A stretch of DNA of 52,193 bases, from IMG/VR virus record IMGVR_UViG_3300027754_000129, positions 1-52,193 of that record; one strand, written 5' to 3'. Below are positions 1 to 7,715 of this stretch, in pieces. How positions within the stretch are numbered: the first letter of the stretch is position 1; every line of letters starts with the position of its first letter. The DNA comes from a virus. The notes beneath the pieces were generated by a model. That model saw nothing but the letters and a program-made list of their open reading frames with translations. It was not told the origin of the DNA and did no database searches. The position numbers and the translations under genes were made by a program.

Positions 1-2
1 AT

Positions 3-215
3 CAAGAAGCGGCTAGAGAGATTTGGAATATGGAAAGTCTATATGAATTTAAAAACTTTAATTTAGATAATATTTTTTACATAAATTGTACTATGAATAT
101 TGATGGAGATAATAAAAAGTTTTCATACATAAACAGAAACGCTGTACCTAGCGGTTTAAATCCAGGTGAATTTTCAGAGTTTATAGAAGCGTCATTACCA
201 AAAAGTATTGGTTAA
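3..215 (+). CDS. Partial CDS, C-terminal end of an unrecognised protein
   Basis: The frame is open from the first bases of the window (QEAAREIWNME...) to a TAA at 213-215, so this is probably the end of a gene that begins upstream. An ATG at 30 would give a 61-residue product, but no promoter or leader precedes it. I see no known motif in the 70 visible residues. It is followed by a 28-base AT-rich gap and the next + strand gene, so the two are likely co-transcribed. Confidence 0.6.
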   Translation, partial: QEAAREIWNMESLYEFKNFNLDNIFYINCTMNIDGDNKKFSYINRNAVPSGLNPGEFSEFIEASLPKSIG

Positions 216-243
216 TAAATAAAATTAATAAAACAAAACAAAT

Positions 244-1146
244 ATGAAAAAGAAAGAATTTTTAACAGAAGCAAAAAGAAAAGCAATTATTTCCGATAAA
301 GAAAAAGCAATTATTGAATCATTTGCAAAAACATTCAACAAAATCAAACGTATTGATGAAAATGAAATAAATGAATTTGAAGAATTAAATTCGGTGTATT
401 CTAGACAACAACAATACGGTATCAATCCAGAAATCGACCCAGAAGATTTAAGTAGTTTAAATACTTATAAAGTTGAAGTTATTGGTAAAGAAGCTGAAAA
501 AGATGGTGGTTATAAACATAGTTGGGTTTATGAAATTGAAGCTAATAGCCCAGAAGAAGCTGAAGCAAAGGCTGCTGATGATTTTAATGAAGAAATGCGT
601 TTAAGTGATATTTATTTATTCTCAGCAAAAGTTATATCAAACCCTACCGATAATGATGTTGTTCAAGGTAGAGGTATTAAATTAGCTGAATATGATGGTA
701 ATGAAGGTGGTAATGAACAATCAGTTATACCTAATGAAATATTTGAAATGGAAGAATTTGAAATAGAACAATGGGATGTAGTAGAATTTAACTACGGTAA
801 AGACAATTCAATACTAGAAATTGAATTTACATATACCGAAACAGAAACTGCTTGTTTCTATTTAAAAGCTATTTTTAATTTTTATTATAAAATTACTGGT
901 TCATATAGACGAGCAACATGGGGTTATTATGGTGGTAGTCCAGAAGAATATCCAGAAGAAGAATTTATTCCAGATTTACAAGAAATTGTGTATGTTGAAT
1001 GTACTACTGGAAAAGAATATAAATTAACTGAAGAAATGAAAGAAATAGTAATACCACAAGTTATTGAAGCTTTTGATGGGATAGAAGAGAAAGTTTCTGT
1101 AAAACTTTGGGACGAAGTACATTCTTGGGGTCCAGATGGAGATTAA
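244..1146 (+). CDS. Hypothetical acidic protein, 300 aa
   Basis: Long uninterrupted frame with phage-typical codon use. The product is very acidic (many Glu/Asp, with runs such as SPEEAEAKAADDFNEEM near residues 99-114 and PEEYPEEEF near 238-246). It has no signal peptide or membrane segment. I do not recognise the family. A promoter-driven small gene and terminator follow directly, so this gene probably ends an operon entering from the left. Confidence 0.8.
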   Translation: MKKKEFLTEAKRKAIISDKEKAIIESFAKTFNKIKRIDENEINEFEELNSVYSRQQQYGINPEIDPEDLSSLNTYKVEVIGKEAEKDGGYKHSWVYEIEANSPEEAEAKAADDFNEEMRLSDIYLFSAKVISNPTDNDVVQGRGIKLAEYDGNEGGNEQSVIPNEIFEMEEFEIEQWDVVEFNYGKDNSILEIEFTYTETETACFYLKAIFNFYYKITGSYRRATWGYYGGSPEEYPEEEFIPDLQEIVYVECTTGKEYKLTEEMKEIVIPQVIEAFDGIEEKVSVKLWDEVHSWGPDGD

Positions 1147-1154
1147 TAAAACAC

Positions 1155-1185
1155 TTGACAAATTGAAAATAAGTTCGTACATTTG
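1155..1185 (+). promoter_or_regulatory. Bacteroidota-type promoter
   Basis: TTG(ACA) at 1155-1157, a 20-nt spacer, then TACATTTG at 1178-1185. This matches the TTTG / TAnnTTTG pattern of Bacteroidota sigma-A promoters. It drives the short unit that ends at the 1363-1393 terminator. Confidence 0.75.
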
Positions 1186-1238
1186 CAATATAAATTAAAA
1201 CTTTTAGTAAAAACAACATATTTAATATAAAAAACAAA

Positions 1239-1337
1239 ATGAGAACAATTAACATACATATGATTTCGATTTCGAATTGGAGACGCAATAGTCACCATAA
1301 CGGTCAAGGTATGTTTAATGACATAATCGAGTGGTAA
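1239..1337 (+). CDS. Putative 32-aa peptide in an isolated short transcription unit
   Basis: ATG at 1239 to TAA at 1337 encodes a small, basic/aromatic peptide (…SNWRRNSHHNGQG…). It lies between its own promoter and a strong terminator, with a predicted transcript of about 200 nt. There is no family match and no ribosome-binding motif, as is usual for this host group. The unit could equally be a small regulatory RNA in which the frame is incidental. In favour of a real peptide are the AAAACAAA leader before the ATG and the absence of other genes in the unit. Confidence 0.45.
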   Translation: MRTINIHMISISNWRRNSHHNGQGMFNDIIEW

Positions 1338-1362
1338 AACACTCCAGATAATATTAACAAAG

Positions 1363-1393
1363 AAGCCTTAGACCAAAATCTAAGGCTTTTTTT
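1363..1393 (+). terminator. Strong intrinsic terminator
   Basis: AAGCCTTAGA (1363-1372), loop CCAAAA, TCTAAGGCTT (1379-1388), followed by a T tract to 1393. The 10-bp stem is perfect. Confidence 0.93.
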
Positions 1394-1406
1394 ATGCTTA
1401 TAAGTT

Positions 1407-1598
1407 ATGGAAGAATTAAATAAAAAATGTAGTACATGTTGTCTGATTAAAACTTTAAGTGAATTTAATTATGATAAAAGAGCTAAAGATGGTAGGACTA
1501 GTAATTGTTGTATATGTTCTAATATTAGAAATAAAAAATATAGGGAAGAAAATAAAGAAAAAGAAAAAGGTAATGTGTTTATATTTGCAGTTATTTAA
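1407..1598 (+). pseudogene. Truncated HNH-type endonuclease, N-terminal zinc ribbon only (63 aa)
   Basis: The product begins with KKCSTCCLIKTLSEF and continues to a second C..C pair (NCCICSNIRNKKYREEN). This is the N-terminal zinc-binding knuckle and basic repeat that precede the HNH domain in many phage homing endonucleases. The frame stops soon after the KEK-rich linker, and no D-H…N catalytic region follows, so I call it a broken gene. The KKYREENKEK linker resembles the basic repeats of the HNH gene at 23711-24322. It sits alone between a terminator and a promoter. Confidence 0.65.
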
Positions 1599-1607
1599 TA
1601 TTTATTG

Positions 1608-1645
1608 TTAGCCAAATGTTTATGTTATACTATAGATTTGGCTAA
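1608..1645. repeat. Perfect 10-bp inverted repeat
   Basis: TTAGCCAAAT (1608-1617) and ATTTGGCTAA (1636-1645) with an 18-nt loop. There is no T tract, so it is a weak terminator candidate at best. It could be an operator or the scar of the truncated endonuclease insertion just upstream. Confidence 0.5.
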
Positions 1646-1671
1646 TGATAATAAATAATTTTATTGAAATA

Positions 1672-1702
1672 TTGTTTTTAAATTAATTTATAAGTATATT
1701 TG
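1672..1702 (+). promoter_or_regulatory. Bacteroidota-type promoter with ultra-short leader
   Basis: TTG at 1672-1674, a 20-nt spacer, TATATTTG at 1695-1702. The ATG of the kinase/phosphoesterase gene is at 1707, only four bases after the -7 box, so the mRNA is probably leaderless or nearly so. Confidence 0.8.
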
Positions 1703-1706
1703 TTAA

Positions 1707-2663
1707 ATGAAAAATACGATAACAAAAACATTACTAGAAAACTACATTAGAGAAACATTAATGGGGCAAGGGATTATTAATAGTTTAGATGTTGCTGTAA
1801 CAAAACCTAAACAAGAATTAATAATACTAAGAGGTATTCCAGGCTCTGGCAAATCAACAAAAGCTAAATCTTTGGCTGGTAGCGGTAAAATACATTCAAC
1901 TGATGATGTCATTGATTCCAGTGGTGATTATAGAGAATTCTTTGCTAAAATGATAGCAAATAAAGACTTTACGCCATTAAGCAACGCTCATGAAACAAAT
2001 TTAAAAAATGCTATCAAGTCTATGGAAGCTGGTATATCGCCTGTTATAATAGACAATACCAACATAAAACAAAACGAATCAAAAGCTTATGTTGTTGCTG
2101 CTTTGAAAATGGGTTATGCTGATAATAATATTAAATTCATTGATATTGGCACAGCTGGTTTAGAAGCTGCTGAATTAGCTAAAAGAAACACCCATGGCGT
2201 TCCATTAGAGAAGATTGAGGCTATGATTGCAAGTCATACAGCACAAGGGCCACTTACGCTTAAAAGTGTTCTTAATTCAAGCGATATGTATAAACCAACA
2301 AGTGTTTCATATTCTGCTGTTGTATTGGATGATAAATCTAGAACTGCCTTATTAGAAAAAGTTGGTAAGTTAATTCCATCCGACTTTAAAGTTATTGCGC
2401 ATCATATGACAATAAACATGGGTCCGCTTAAAGATAAGTCTGGTTTAGATAAAGATGTTACATTAACGGTTACTGAAATTGGTTTATCTGATATGGCAAT
2501 GGCTGTAAAAGTTGAAGGTTATAAAAGTGAAAATGCTATACCGCATATTACGATAGCTGTAAATCAAAAAGGTGGTAAACCATTTATGAGTAATAACATT
2601 AAAGAATGGTATCCAATTGAAAATTTTAAATTAAACGGTAAAGTTACTGAAGTTAAAAACTAA
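1707..2663 (+). CDS. Polynucleotide kinase / 2H cyclic-phosphodiesterase fusion (RNA end-healing), 318 aa
   Basis: Residues about 38-50 (LIILRGIPGSGKSTKAK) are a Walker A loop of the PNK/zeta-toxin type, followed by an ATDD-like segment (HSTDDV) and DNTNIKQNE, as in 5'-OH kinases. The C-terminal third holds two H-x-T motifs (HHMTINMG and PHITIAV), the signature of 2H phosphoesterases. The pair therefore looks like the kinase and cyclic-phosphodiesterase modules of yeast-type tRNA ligase without the ligase domain. Two ligase genes follow at 3523 and 4728. The first 20 residues (…LLENYIRETLMG) form an amphipathic tag like those of several other proteins here. Domain functions are family knowledge; the pathway role is inference. 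Confidence 0.8.
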   Translation: MKNTITKTLLENYIRETLMGQGIINSLDVAVTKPKQELIILRGIPGSGKSTKAKSLAGSGKIHSTDDVIDSSGDYREFFAKMIANKDFTPLSNAHETNLKNAIKSMEAGISPVIIDNTNIKQNESKAYVVAALKMGYADNNIKFIDIGTAGLEAAELAKRNTHGVPLEKIEAMIASHTAQGPLTLKSVLNSSDMYKPTSVSYSAVVLDDKSRTALLEKVGKLIPSDFKVIAHHMTINMGPLKDKSGLDKDVTLTVTEIGLSDMAMAVKVEGYKSENAIPHITIAVNQKGGKPFMSNNIKEWYPIENFKLNGKVTEVKN

Positions 2664-2668
2664 TAGTT

Positions 2669-3061
2669 ATGTATGAAAAAATGTCAGCTTGCGTTGTTTT
2701 GATAAATGACGATGGTTTAGTGTTAGGTGTTTCTAGAAAAAATAACCATGAAGATTTTGGTCTTGTTGGTGGGGCTATGGATGCTGAAGATAATGGTGAC
2801 CCTATAAATACTGCAATTAGGGAATGTAAAGAAGAAACTGGATTAGATATACATGATTTAAAAATGGTTTTTGCTATACATAAGGGTGGCAATATGGGTT
2901 TCACTTATTTGGCTAAATATAGTGGTGAGATAAATCATAATGAACCGCATGTTGTTCGTTGGTTACCATTTAAAACATTATTTAATGGTAGTTTTGGCAG
3001 ATACAATCAATTGGTCGCTGAATCATTAGATGATATGTGTGTTAAATATGTTTTGGAATAA
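2669..3061 (+). CDS. Nudix hydrolase, 130 aa
   Basis: Residues about 35-63 hold a Nudix box: GGAMDAE… then REcKEETGLDI. The spacing between the conserved Gly/Glu part and the REUXEE part is about three residues longer than the canonical G-x5-E-x7-REUXEEXGU, a small insertion. The N-terminal strand (ACVVLINDDGLVLGVSRK) is typical. The substrate is unknown. It lies 5 bases after the kinase/phosphoesterase gene and shares its operon, so a role in nucleotide or RNA-cap/NAD-cap metabolism is possible but unproven. Confidence 0.88.
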   Translation: MYEKMSACVVLINDDGLVLGVSRKNNHEDFGLVGGAMDAEDNGDPINTAIRECKEETGLDIHDLKMVFAIHKGGNMGFTYLAKYSGEINHNEPHVVRWLPFKTLFNGSFGRYNQLVAESLDDMCVKYVLE

Positions 3062-3062
3062 T

Positions 3063-3176
3063 ATGAAAAAGTTATTTAGTAAAATAGATGAAGCAACATT
3101 TGCGTATTTGCGCATAATAGGTTTTAGTTTAATAATAATTACAATTTTAGTTTTAATAAAAAATTATGAAAAATAA
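3063..3176 (+). CDS. Small single-pass membrane protein, 37 aa
   Basis: ATG at 3063, just after the Nudix stop, to TAA at 3176. Residues about 17-32 (RIIGFSLIIITILVLI) form one transmembrane helix. The 3' end overlaps the next gene's ATG at 3166 in another frame, which suggests coupled translation. Too small to place in a family. Confidence 0.6.
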   Translation: MKKLFSKIDEATFAYLRIIGFSLIIITILVLIKNYEK

Positions 3177-3522
3177 GATAAAAGATAGACACTTGGATTT
3201 AAGTGCAAAGTTAATTGAAATGGGTAATGCGTTAATAACCGAAGGTAAAGAAAAAAAAGACTATAGCATATCACAAATTGGTTTTTTTATGGTTTTTATA
3301 GGTGGGTTATTACTTAATGAAGAAGACATATATTTGTTTGGTGAGTTATGTTCTATGTTTTCTGCTAAAAAAATAATCGATACTTTAGCTTATAAGTCAT
3401 TAAATATTAGTGATTTACTAAATGGTTCTAGTATTGATGAGACATATGATGAATTTATAAAGAGAATAAATAAACTTAGAGACAAAGACAACGATATAGA
3501 TAGCGATAAATTATCAGAATAA
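3166..3522 (+). CDS. Hypothetical protein, 118 aa
   Basis: Continuous frame overlapping the preceding small membrane gene and ending directly before the ligase ATG at 3523. The sequence is mostly helical, with a hydrophobic stretch (IGFFMVFIGGLLL) around residues 43-55 that could be a buried helix or a membrane segment, and an acidic C-terminus. I do not recognise it. Its tight position in the RNA-repair operon suggests co-expression with the ligase. Confidence 0.75.
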   Translation: MKNKIKDRHLDLSAKLIEMGNALITEGKEKKDYSISQIGFFMVFIGGLLLNEEDIYLFGELCSMFSAKKIIDTLAYKSLNISDLLNGSSIDETYDEFIKRINKLRDKDNDIDSDKLSE

Positions 3523-4638
3523 ATGTTAGCGATACAAAAGTATATTAAAAAAAATGGAATAGAAAAAGCTATTTCTAATTTTAAATTAAAGACTCGCGAA
3601 TACGACCACAAAATATTATTAAAGTATGACCAATTAGTGTGTCCAACACTTATGGGGTTACCAGAAATGAAAGATTGTCGTGGTATCATACTTGAGAAAA
3701 ATACATTTAAGGTTATGTCATTAGCTTTTAAAAAGTTTTTTAATCTAGGTGAGAGTAATGCTGATAAAGTAGATATGGATACCGCATGTGTGTTAGAAAA
3801 ACTAGACGGTACTCTAATTCAATTATATTGGGATTGGGTTGATGGAAAATGGTATGCAGGTACTACAGGAACTGCAAATGGTGAGGGTAATGTTAATAAT
3901 AAAGTTGGTAGAACCTTTAATGATTTATTTTTTGATACTATTAAAAAATATCCTTCATTTGATGTTAATTTATTAGACCGTGAATATTGTTTTGTTTTTG
4001 AGCTAACAACACCCTATAATATTGTTGTTAAACCACATTCTGAATCATCGGTTACTTTATTAACTGTTAGAAATTTAGAAACACTTAAAGAGATGCCACG
4101 TAAAAAGTTAATTGCGTTAGGTAACTTTTTAAAGATACCAGTTGTTAAATCTTTTGATTTAAACACCAAAGAAACTAGTGACATAATAAAAACATTTGAA
4201 AATATGCCATGGACTGAAGAAGGGTATGTAATGGTTGATGCTAAATTCAATAGAGTTAAGATTAAAAACCCAGCATATCTTGCTATGCATTATTTAAAAG
4301 GAAAAACCGCTGAGCATAATATATTAACTATCATAAAAGCTAATGAAATTGAAGAATTCATTGCCACTTTTGCTGAAAGAAAAGAAGAGATTTATCAACT
4401 AAAAGAAAATTATGATAAGTTGATTAGTAAATTAAACCTTATTTGGGATGAATTGAAACCATATAAATTAAATGATATGGATAAAAAGAATTATGCTGTT
4501 AAAGTATTTGAAATTTGTGATAAACATAATTTAAAAGAATTTAGTAGTTTATACTTTTATTTGATTGACAATAAGGTTAATTCAGTTGAAGAATATATAC
4601 TAAAATATGATGATAAAAAACTTTATAAAATACTTTAA
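3523..4638 (+). CDS. RNA ligase, T4 Rnl1-like, 371 aa
   Basis: Nucleotidyltransferase motif I is LEKLDGTL at about residues 89-96, with the adenylated lysine in K-L-D-G. It is preceded by the RDCRGIILE strand seen in Rnl1 enzymes. Motif IV is EEGYVMVD and motif V is VKIKNPAYL. The length agrees with T4 RNA ligase 1 (374 aa). It seals 3'-OH and 5'-phosphate RNA ends, typically in broken tRNA anticodon loops. The ATG follows the upstream stop with no gap. Together with the kinase/phosphoesterase at 1707 it forms a heal-and-seal pair. Confidence 0.88.
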   Translation: MLAIQKYIKKNGIEKAISNFKLKTREYDHKILLKYDQLVCPTLMGLPEMKDCRGIILEKNTFKVMSLAFKKFFNLGESNADKVDMDTACVLEKLDGTLIQLYWDWVDGKWYAGTTGTANGEGNVNNKVGRTFNDLFFDTIKKYPSFDVNLLDREYCFVFELTTPYNIVVKPHSESSVTLLTVRNLETLKEMPRKKLIALGNFLKIPVVKSFDLNTKETSDIIKTFENMPWTEEGYVMVDAKFNRVKIKNPAYLAMHYLKGKTAEHNILTIIKANEIEEFIATFAERKEEIYQLKENYDKLISKLNLIWDELKPYKLNDMDKKNYAVKVFEICDKHNLKEFSSLYFYLIDNKVNSVEEYILKYDDKKLYKIL

Positions 4639-4727
4639 TATTGAAAACTTAGACTATGTGACAGGCGATTTTGGTAAAAAAGTTTCTGAAAATAAAACAG
4701 TTTATTAATTTATATAAAACATTAAGT

Positions 4728-5771
4728 ATGAAAAAAACAATTAAATATCCAAGTATTGGCCAATTCAGGGAAGTTGTTACTAACGTAAATAAACATTTTA
4801 CATATATTGGTCTTGATGATAATGGTGATGCAGTTTATGATGATACGATACCTAAACCAACAATTAGTTTTAAGGGTACTGTAAAGCTTCATGGAACAAA
4901 TGCTTCTATATGTTTTAACAACATTGGTGGGTTTTGGGTTCAATCTCGTGAGAATATAATAACACCAACATCCGACAATGCTGGGTTTGCTTTCTTTGCT
5001 GAATCAAAAAAAGATATTTTAATACATATGTGTAAACATATTGCTAAATTTAATAAAATAGATTTGGATAACAATACTGTTTCCATTTATGGTGAATGGG
5101 TTGGTAAAGGAATACAAAAAGGTGTTGGGATATGTAATCTACCAAAATCATTTTTTATATTTGGTGCTAAGGTTACACCGCATTGTGAAACTGAAGAAGA
5201 ATTAAAAGCTAACCCATCTTATTGGGTTGTATCATCGTTTTTAAGGTCGTTAGAAGATAGAATATATAATATAGAGGACTATCAACAGTTTTTTATTAGT
5301 GTTGATTTTAATGACTTACAATCATCTCAAGATAAACTAGCTGAATTAACTATTGACGTTGAAAAAGAATGTCCTGTTGCTAAGTCATTTGGGTATAGTG
5401 GAGTTGGTGAGGGTATTGTTTGGGTAGGTGAGTTTGAAGATAGTATTTATAGGTTCAAAATTAAGGGTGAAAAGCATAGTACATCAAAGGTTAAAGTTTT
5501 AGCTTCTGTTGATACTGAAAAATTAGATAATATAAAAGAGTTTGTTGATTATGCTGTGACTGAAAATCGTTTTAATCAAGCATTGGAGAATATATTTCCA
5601 AATAATGAACCTATTGATGTTAAAAAACTTGGCGATGTGTTAAGATGGGTTGTAAATGATATAATAAAAGAAGAAATGGATACAATGGTTAAGAACAACA
5701 TTGAACCTAAAGAAGTAAATAAATTTATTTCTGAGAAAACTAGAAAAATGTTCTTTAATTTAAAAATTTAA
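4728..5771 (+). CDS. RNA ligase, Rnl2/DRB0094-like, 347 aa
   Basis: Motif I is TVKLHGTNAS with the catalytic Lys in KLHGTN. SREN follows as in Rnl2 enzymes, then IYGEWVGKG (motif III), EGIVWVGE (motif IV) and FKIKGEKHS (motif V). I chose ATG 4728 (MKKTIKYPSIGQF) rather than an in-frame TTG at 4671, because it has the usual A-rich leader and starts close to the expected fold. T4 Rnl2 is 334 aa. This second, different ligase suggests work on nicked double-stranded RNA or other RNA ends. The C-terminal 100 residues are helical and may be the Rnl2-type accessory domain. Confidence 0.87.
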   Translation: MKKTIKYPSIGQFREVVTNVNKHFTYIGLDDNGDAVYDDTIPKPTISFKGTVKLHGTNASICFNNIGGFWVQSRENIITPTSDNAGFAFFAESKKDILIHMCKHIAKFNKIDLDNNTVSIYGEWVGKGIQKGVGICNLPKSFFIFGAKVTPHCETEEELKANPSYWVVSSFLRSLEDRIYNIEDYQQFFISVDFNDLQSSQDKLAELTIDVEKECPVAKSFGYSGVGEGIVWVGEFEDSIYRFKIKGEKHSTSKVKVLASVDTEKLDNIKEFVDYAVTENRFNQALENIFPNNEPIDVKKLGDVLRWVVNDIIKEEMDTMVKNNIEPKEVNKFISEKTRKMFFNLKI

Positions 5772-5778
5772 TAAAACT

Positions 5779-5982
5779 ATGATAGTAAGAAGAGTATTTA
5801 GACTTAAAGCTGACGCAGAAGTTGGTAAAGGTATGCCACTTAAAAAGGGACAAGAATTAGAAATAGTAACTGATGTTGTATATGTTAATGGAAATATGGT
5901 TCCACCAGCAATGCAACCATTGTTTTATTGTTGGATAGTTAATAATCCAAGCTTATTTGATGATGTGACTAAAAATTGGTAA
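5779..5982 (+). CDS. Hypothetical protein, 67 aa
   Basis: Short frame starting 7 bases after the ligase stop. The product has a beta-rich look (MIVRRVFRLKADAEVGKGM…ELEIVTDVVYVNG), like a small barrel or SH3-like fold. No motif is recognised. It is co-directional and closely packed with its neighbours. Confidence 0.7.
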   Translation: MIVRRVFRLKADAEVGKGMPLKKGQELEIVTDVVYVNGNMVPPAMQPLFYCWIVNNPSLFDDVTKNW

Positions 5983-5983
5983 T

Positions 5984-6211
5984 ATGAATGATGATTTTAT
6001 AATAAGAACTGGAAAGTATGCTGGTAAAACATTATTATGGGTTGAAGAATTTGATTCTGATTATTTAGATTGGGTTAAAGAAAACAGACCAGAAATGTTA
6101 AAAGAGGTAAAAGATTCCCCCAAAAAATCAAAAAACGAATCGGAATTACCAGATTCTATTGTTTCAGCTATTAAACCAAACATGAATTTTGATAATGAAA
6201 AACACGCATAA
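5984..6211 (+). CDS. ExoX C-terminal-like / DUF3820-type small protein, 75 aa
   Basis: Residues 6-32 (IIRTGKYAGKTL…EEFDSDYLDWV) match the short F/I-GKYkGkT-x-x-x-x-x-x-D-x-x-YL-x-W module found alone in phages and at the C-terminus of some DnaQ-type exonucleases. No nuclease motif is present, so the function is unknown. The C-terminal half is a charged, probably disordered tail. The gene starts one base after the previous stop. Confidence 0.6.
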   Translation: MNDDFIIRTGKYAGKTLLWVEEFDSDYLDWVKENRPEMLKEVKDSPKKSKNESELPDSIVSAIKPNMNFDNEKHA

Positions 6212-6223
6212 TGTGTGACACAT
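6211..6223. repeat. Short palindrome after 5984 gene
   Basis: ATGTG-TGA-CACAT is a perfect 5-bp inverted repeat, and another ATGTG follows at 6225-6229. There is no T tract. It may be a protein-binding site or mRNA end structure. The rest of the gap to 6323 holds only the remains of a hydrophobic reading frame (about 6258-6350) without a start codon. Confidence 0.35.
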
Positions 6224-6323
6224 AATGTGTTATTAATATATAAAAAAAAGTAGATAATCAAATATTATAGGTATTTTATTAACAAATGTTTTTTCTATTG
6301 TTGGAACTATTATTGGTGTTAGA

Positions 6324-6647
6324 TTATTTATAAAAATGATTATTATCTTTTAATATCGTTACTGTTTCATCTATTTTTTTACAATCATTCAAAAAAGACA
6401 TTACATCTGAATCATCAAGACTGCGCCATTCATTTTCGGCTTGTGTTTTATTTTGATGTTTTCTATGTAACCATTTTTCTATTTTTAGATAGTTTTCAGA
6501 TTTGTAACTATTGATTAATTGTAACTTAGATTGATTACCTGTTGATAATTGTTTTAATCGTTTTTCTGGTGTGTTTTTTGTAACACCTATTTTATAATAT
6601 TCGTTTCCATTAATATCCACTGATAAAATTAAATAAACATATCCCAT
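6324..6647 (-). CDS. GIY-YIG family (T5orf172-like) endonuclease, about 107 aa
   Basis: The start MGYVYLI (CAT at 6645-6647) gives the classic opening of a GIY-YIG domain; the frame extends back to 6692 but adds only a hydrophobic stretch. YYKIGVTKN-PEKRLKQLSTGN is the T5orf172 version of the fold, with Arg in KRLKQLSTG, and a later Glu/Asn pair (QAENEW) supplies the metal site. It is on the opposite strand to its neighbours, which is typical of an inserted free-standing homing endonuclease. Confidence 0.8.
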   Translation of the reverse strand: MGYVYLILSVDINGNEYYKIGVTKNTPEKRLKQLSTGNQSKLQLINSYKSENYLKIEKWLHRKHQNKTQAENEWRSLDDSDVMSFLNDCKKIDETVTILKDNNHFYK

Positions 6648-6704
6648 AAATAATAATAAACAAAAAATGATAATTTGTAAATAATTAACCATAATTTATT
6701 AAAA

Positions 6705-6902
6705 ATGAGCGAATTTAAATTTGAACTAGGAAAAGATTACTATCTAGAAAAAGGTTTGATAGTATATACTGAAAGCTATTTAATCAGTCGAGGTACATGC
6801 TGTGGTAGTGATAATGGTTGTAGACATTGCCCTTTTGACCCAATTCACACCAAAGGTAATAAAAACATAAAAAAAGATTTGGGTAAAAACTTGTATGATT
6901 AA
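6705..6902 (+). CDS. DUF5522-like cysteine-rich protein, 65 aa
   Basis: Residues about 22-46 (YTESYLISRGTCCGSD… and GCRHCPFDP) match the small CC-G-x-GCRHCP family known from Bacteroidota and other bacteria (DUF5522). The four cysteines and one histidine suggest a zinc or iron-sulfur site. No function is known. A related gene is common in Flavobacterium-type chromosomes, so this may be host-derived. Confidence 0.75.
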   Translation: MSEFKFELGKDYYLEKGLIVYTESYLISRGTCCGSDNGCRHCPFDPIHTKGNKNIKKDLGKNLYD

Positions 6903-6925
6903 AAAGAAAACGGTATATTGACTTT

Positions 6926-7075
6926 ATGAAAAAAAGAATATTACAACGTATCGCAGATAGTATATGTATTGTTTGCGAAAACTCAAAATCTGAACAGGAA
7001 TTCAGATATTGGTTTAATTTGGGTATTAATTTAAATGCGTATCTAGTTGTTTATCACGATATTTATTTAGATTGA
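6926..7075 (+). CDS. Hypothetical protein, 49 aa
   Basis: ATG at 6926 after a short A-rich leader, TGA at 7075. The product has a C-x-x-C pair (CIVC at residues 14-17) and an aromatic C-terminus. I do not recognise it. It lies between the DUF5522 gene and a promoter, and carries normal codon use, so it is probably real. Confidence 0.5.
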   Translation: MKKRILQRIADSICIVCENSKSEQEFRYWFNLGINLNAYLVVYHDIYLD

Positions 7076-7085
7076 AAAAAAAAAC

Positions 7086-7116
7086 TTGCATATATTAAAA
7101 ATAAAGAATATATTTG
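7086..7116 (+). promoter_or_regulatory. Bacteroidota-type promoter
   Basis: TTG 7086-7088, 20-nt spacer, TATATTTG 7109-7116, upstream of the gene at 7152. Confidence 0.8.
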
Positions 7117-7151
7117 CATTATTAATTTAATTTAAAAATAAAAAAAAAAAC

Positions 7152-7616
7152 ATGAAAAGTTCAAAACAAATCAAATCATTAATCCTTAAAAGAGGAAACA
7201 AATTAACAAACGCTGAAATGGTAGTAAAATTAGGTGTACCTACAATGACATTTGCTGGTGTATTAGCTGCTATGAAAAGAAAAGGTGAAATAAGTAATGA
7301 TTTTTTGAAAACAGATTTGGTTAAATCTAACAAAACAAAAAACACTAACCCTTCTGTTGATAATAAAGTATTAACAATTAACTTTTCAAAAGTTGCTGTT
7401 ATTAAGAAAAGTGAATTGAATCATCAATTACGTAATCGTATAGCTGAGCAAAATGATAGCCTTATTACTGGTAGAAGTTTTTATGAGGCAAATGCTTTTG
7501 AAAGAGTAATTGAAAACGACCATTCATATCCAAGAGGTTTGACTGAAAAATCTTTATCTAGAATTAATGGTTTAGGTAAAGTTTTTGGTAAATGTAATTA
7601 TATTGAGATAATTTAA
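7152..7616 (+). CDS. Hypothetical protein with possible N-terminal helix-turn-helix, 154 aa
   Basis: Residues about 17-47 (KLTNAEMVVKLGVP… AAMKRKGEI) could form a winged helix or HTH, with the GVPTMTFAGVLAAM part as recognition helix. The rest is unrecognised. It is a single-gene unit with its own promoter (7086-7116) and a strong terminator (7622-7648), so it is regulated separately from its neighbours. A DNA-binding role is inference. Confidence 0.7.
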   Translation: MKSSKQIKSLILKRGNKLTNAEMVVKLGVPTMTFAGVLAAMKRKGEISNDFLKTDLVKSNKTKNTNPSVDNKVLTINFSKVAVIKKSELNHQLRNRIAEQNDSLITGRSFYEANAFERVIENDHSYPRGLTEKSLSRINGLGKVFGKCNYIEII

Positions 7617-7621
7617 TAAGG

Positions 7622-7648
7622 TATGGCCGATAGTCTCGGCCATATTTT
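7622..7648 (+). terminator. Intrinsic terminator
   Basis: TATGGCCGA (7622-7630), loop TAGTC, TCGGCCATA (7636-7644), then TTTT. The 9-bp stem is perfect and unusually GC-rich for this genome. Confidence 0.9.
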
Positions 7649-7715
7649 ACTTAAATTATTATAGTAAATAATTGTTTTCAATGGTGTTTTTAATATATTT
7701 ATATCTAAAAACCAT

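Noticed and set aside
4671-4727. Upstream TTG start for the Rnl2-like ligase
   Set aside because: The extra 19 residues are not needed for the fold, and the ATG at 4728 has the usual A-rich leader.
6258-6350. Membrane-protein reading frame (hydrophobic, about 30 codons)
   Set aside because: It has no start codon after the upstream stop; probably a remnant or chance frame.
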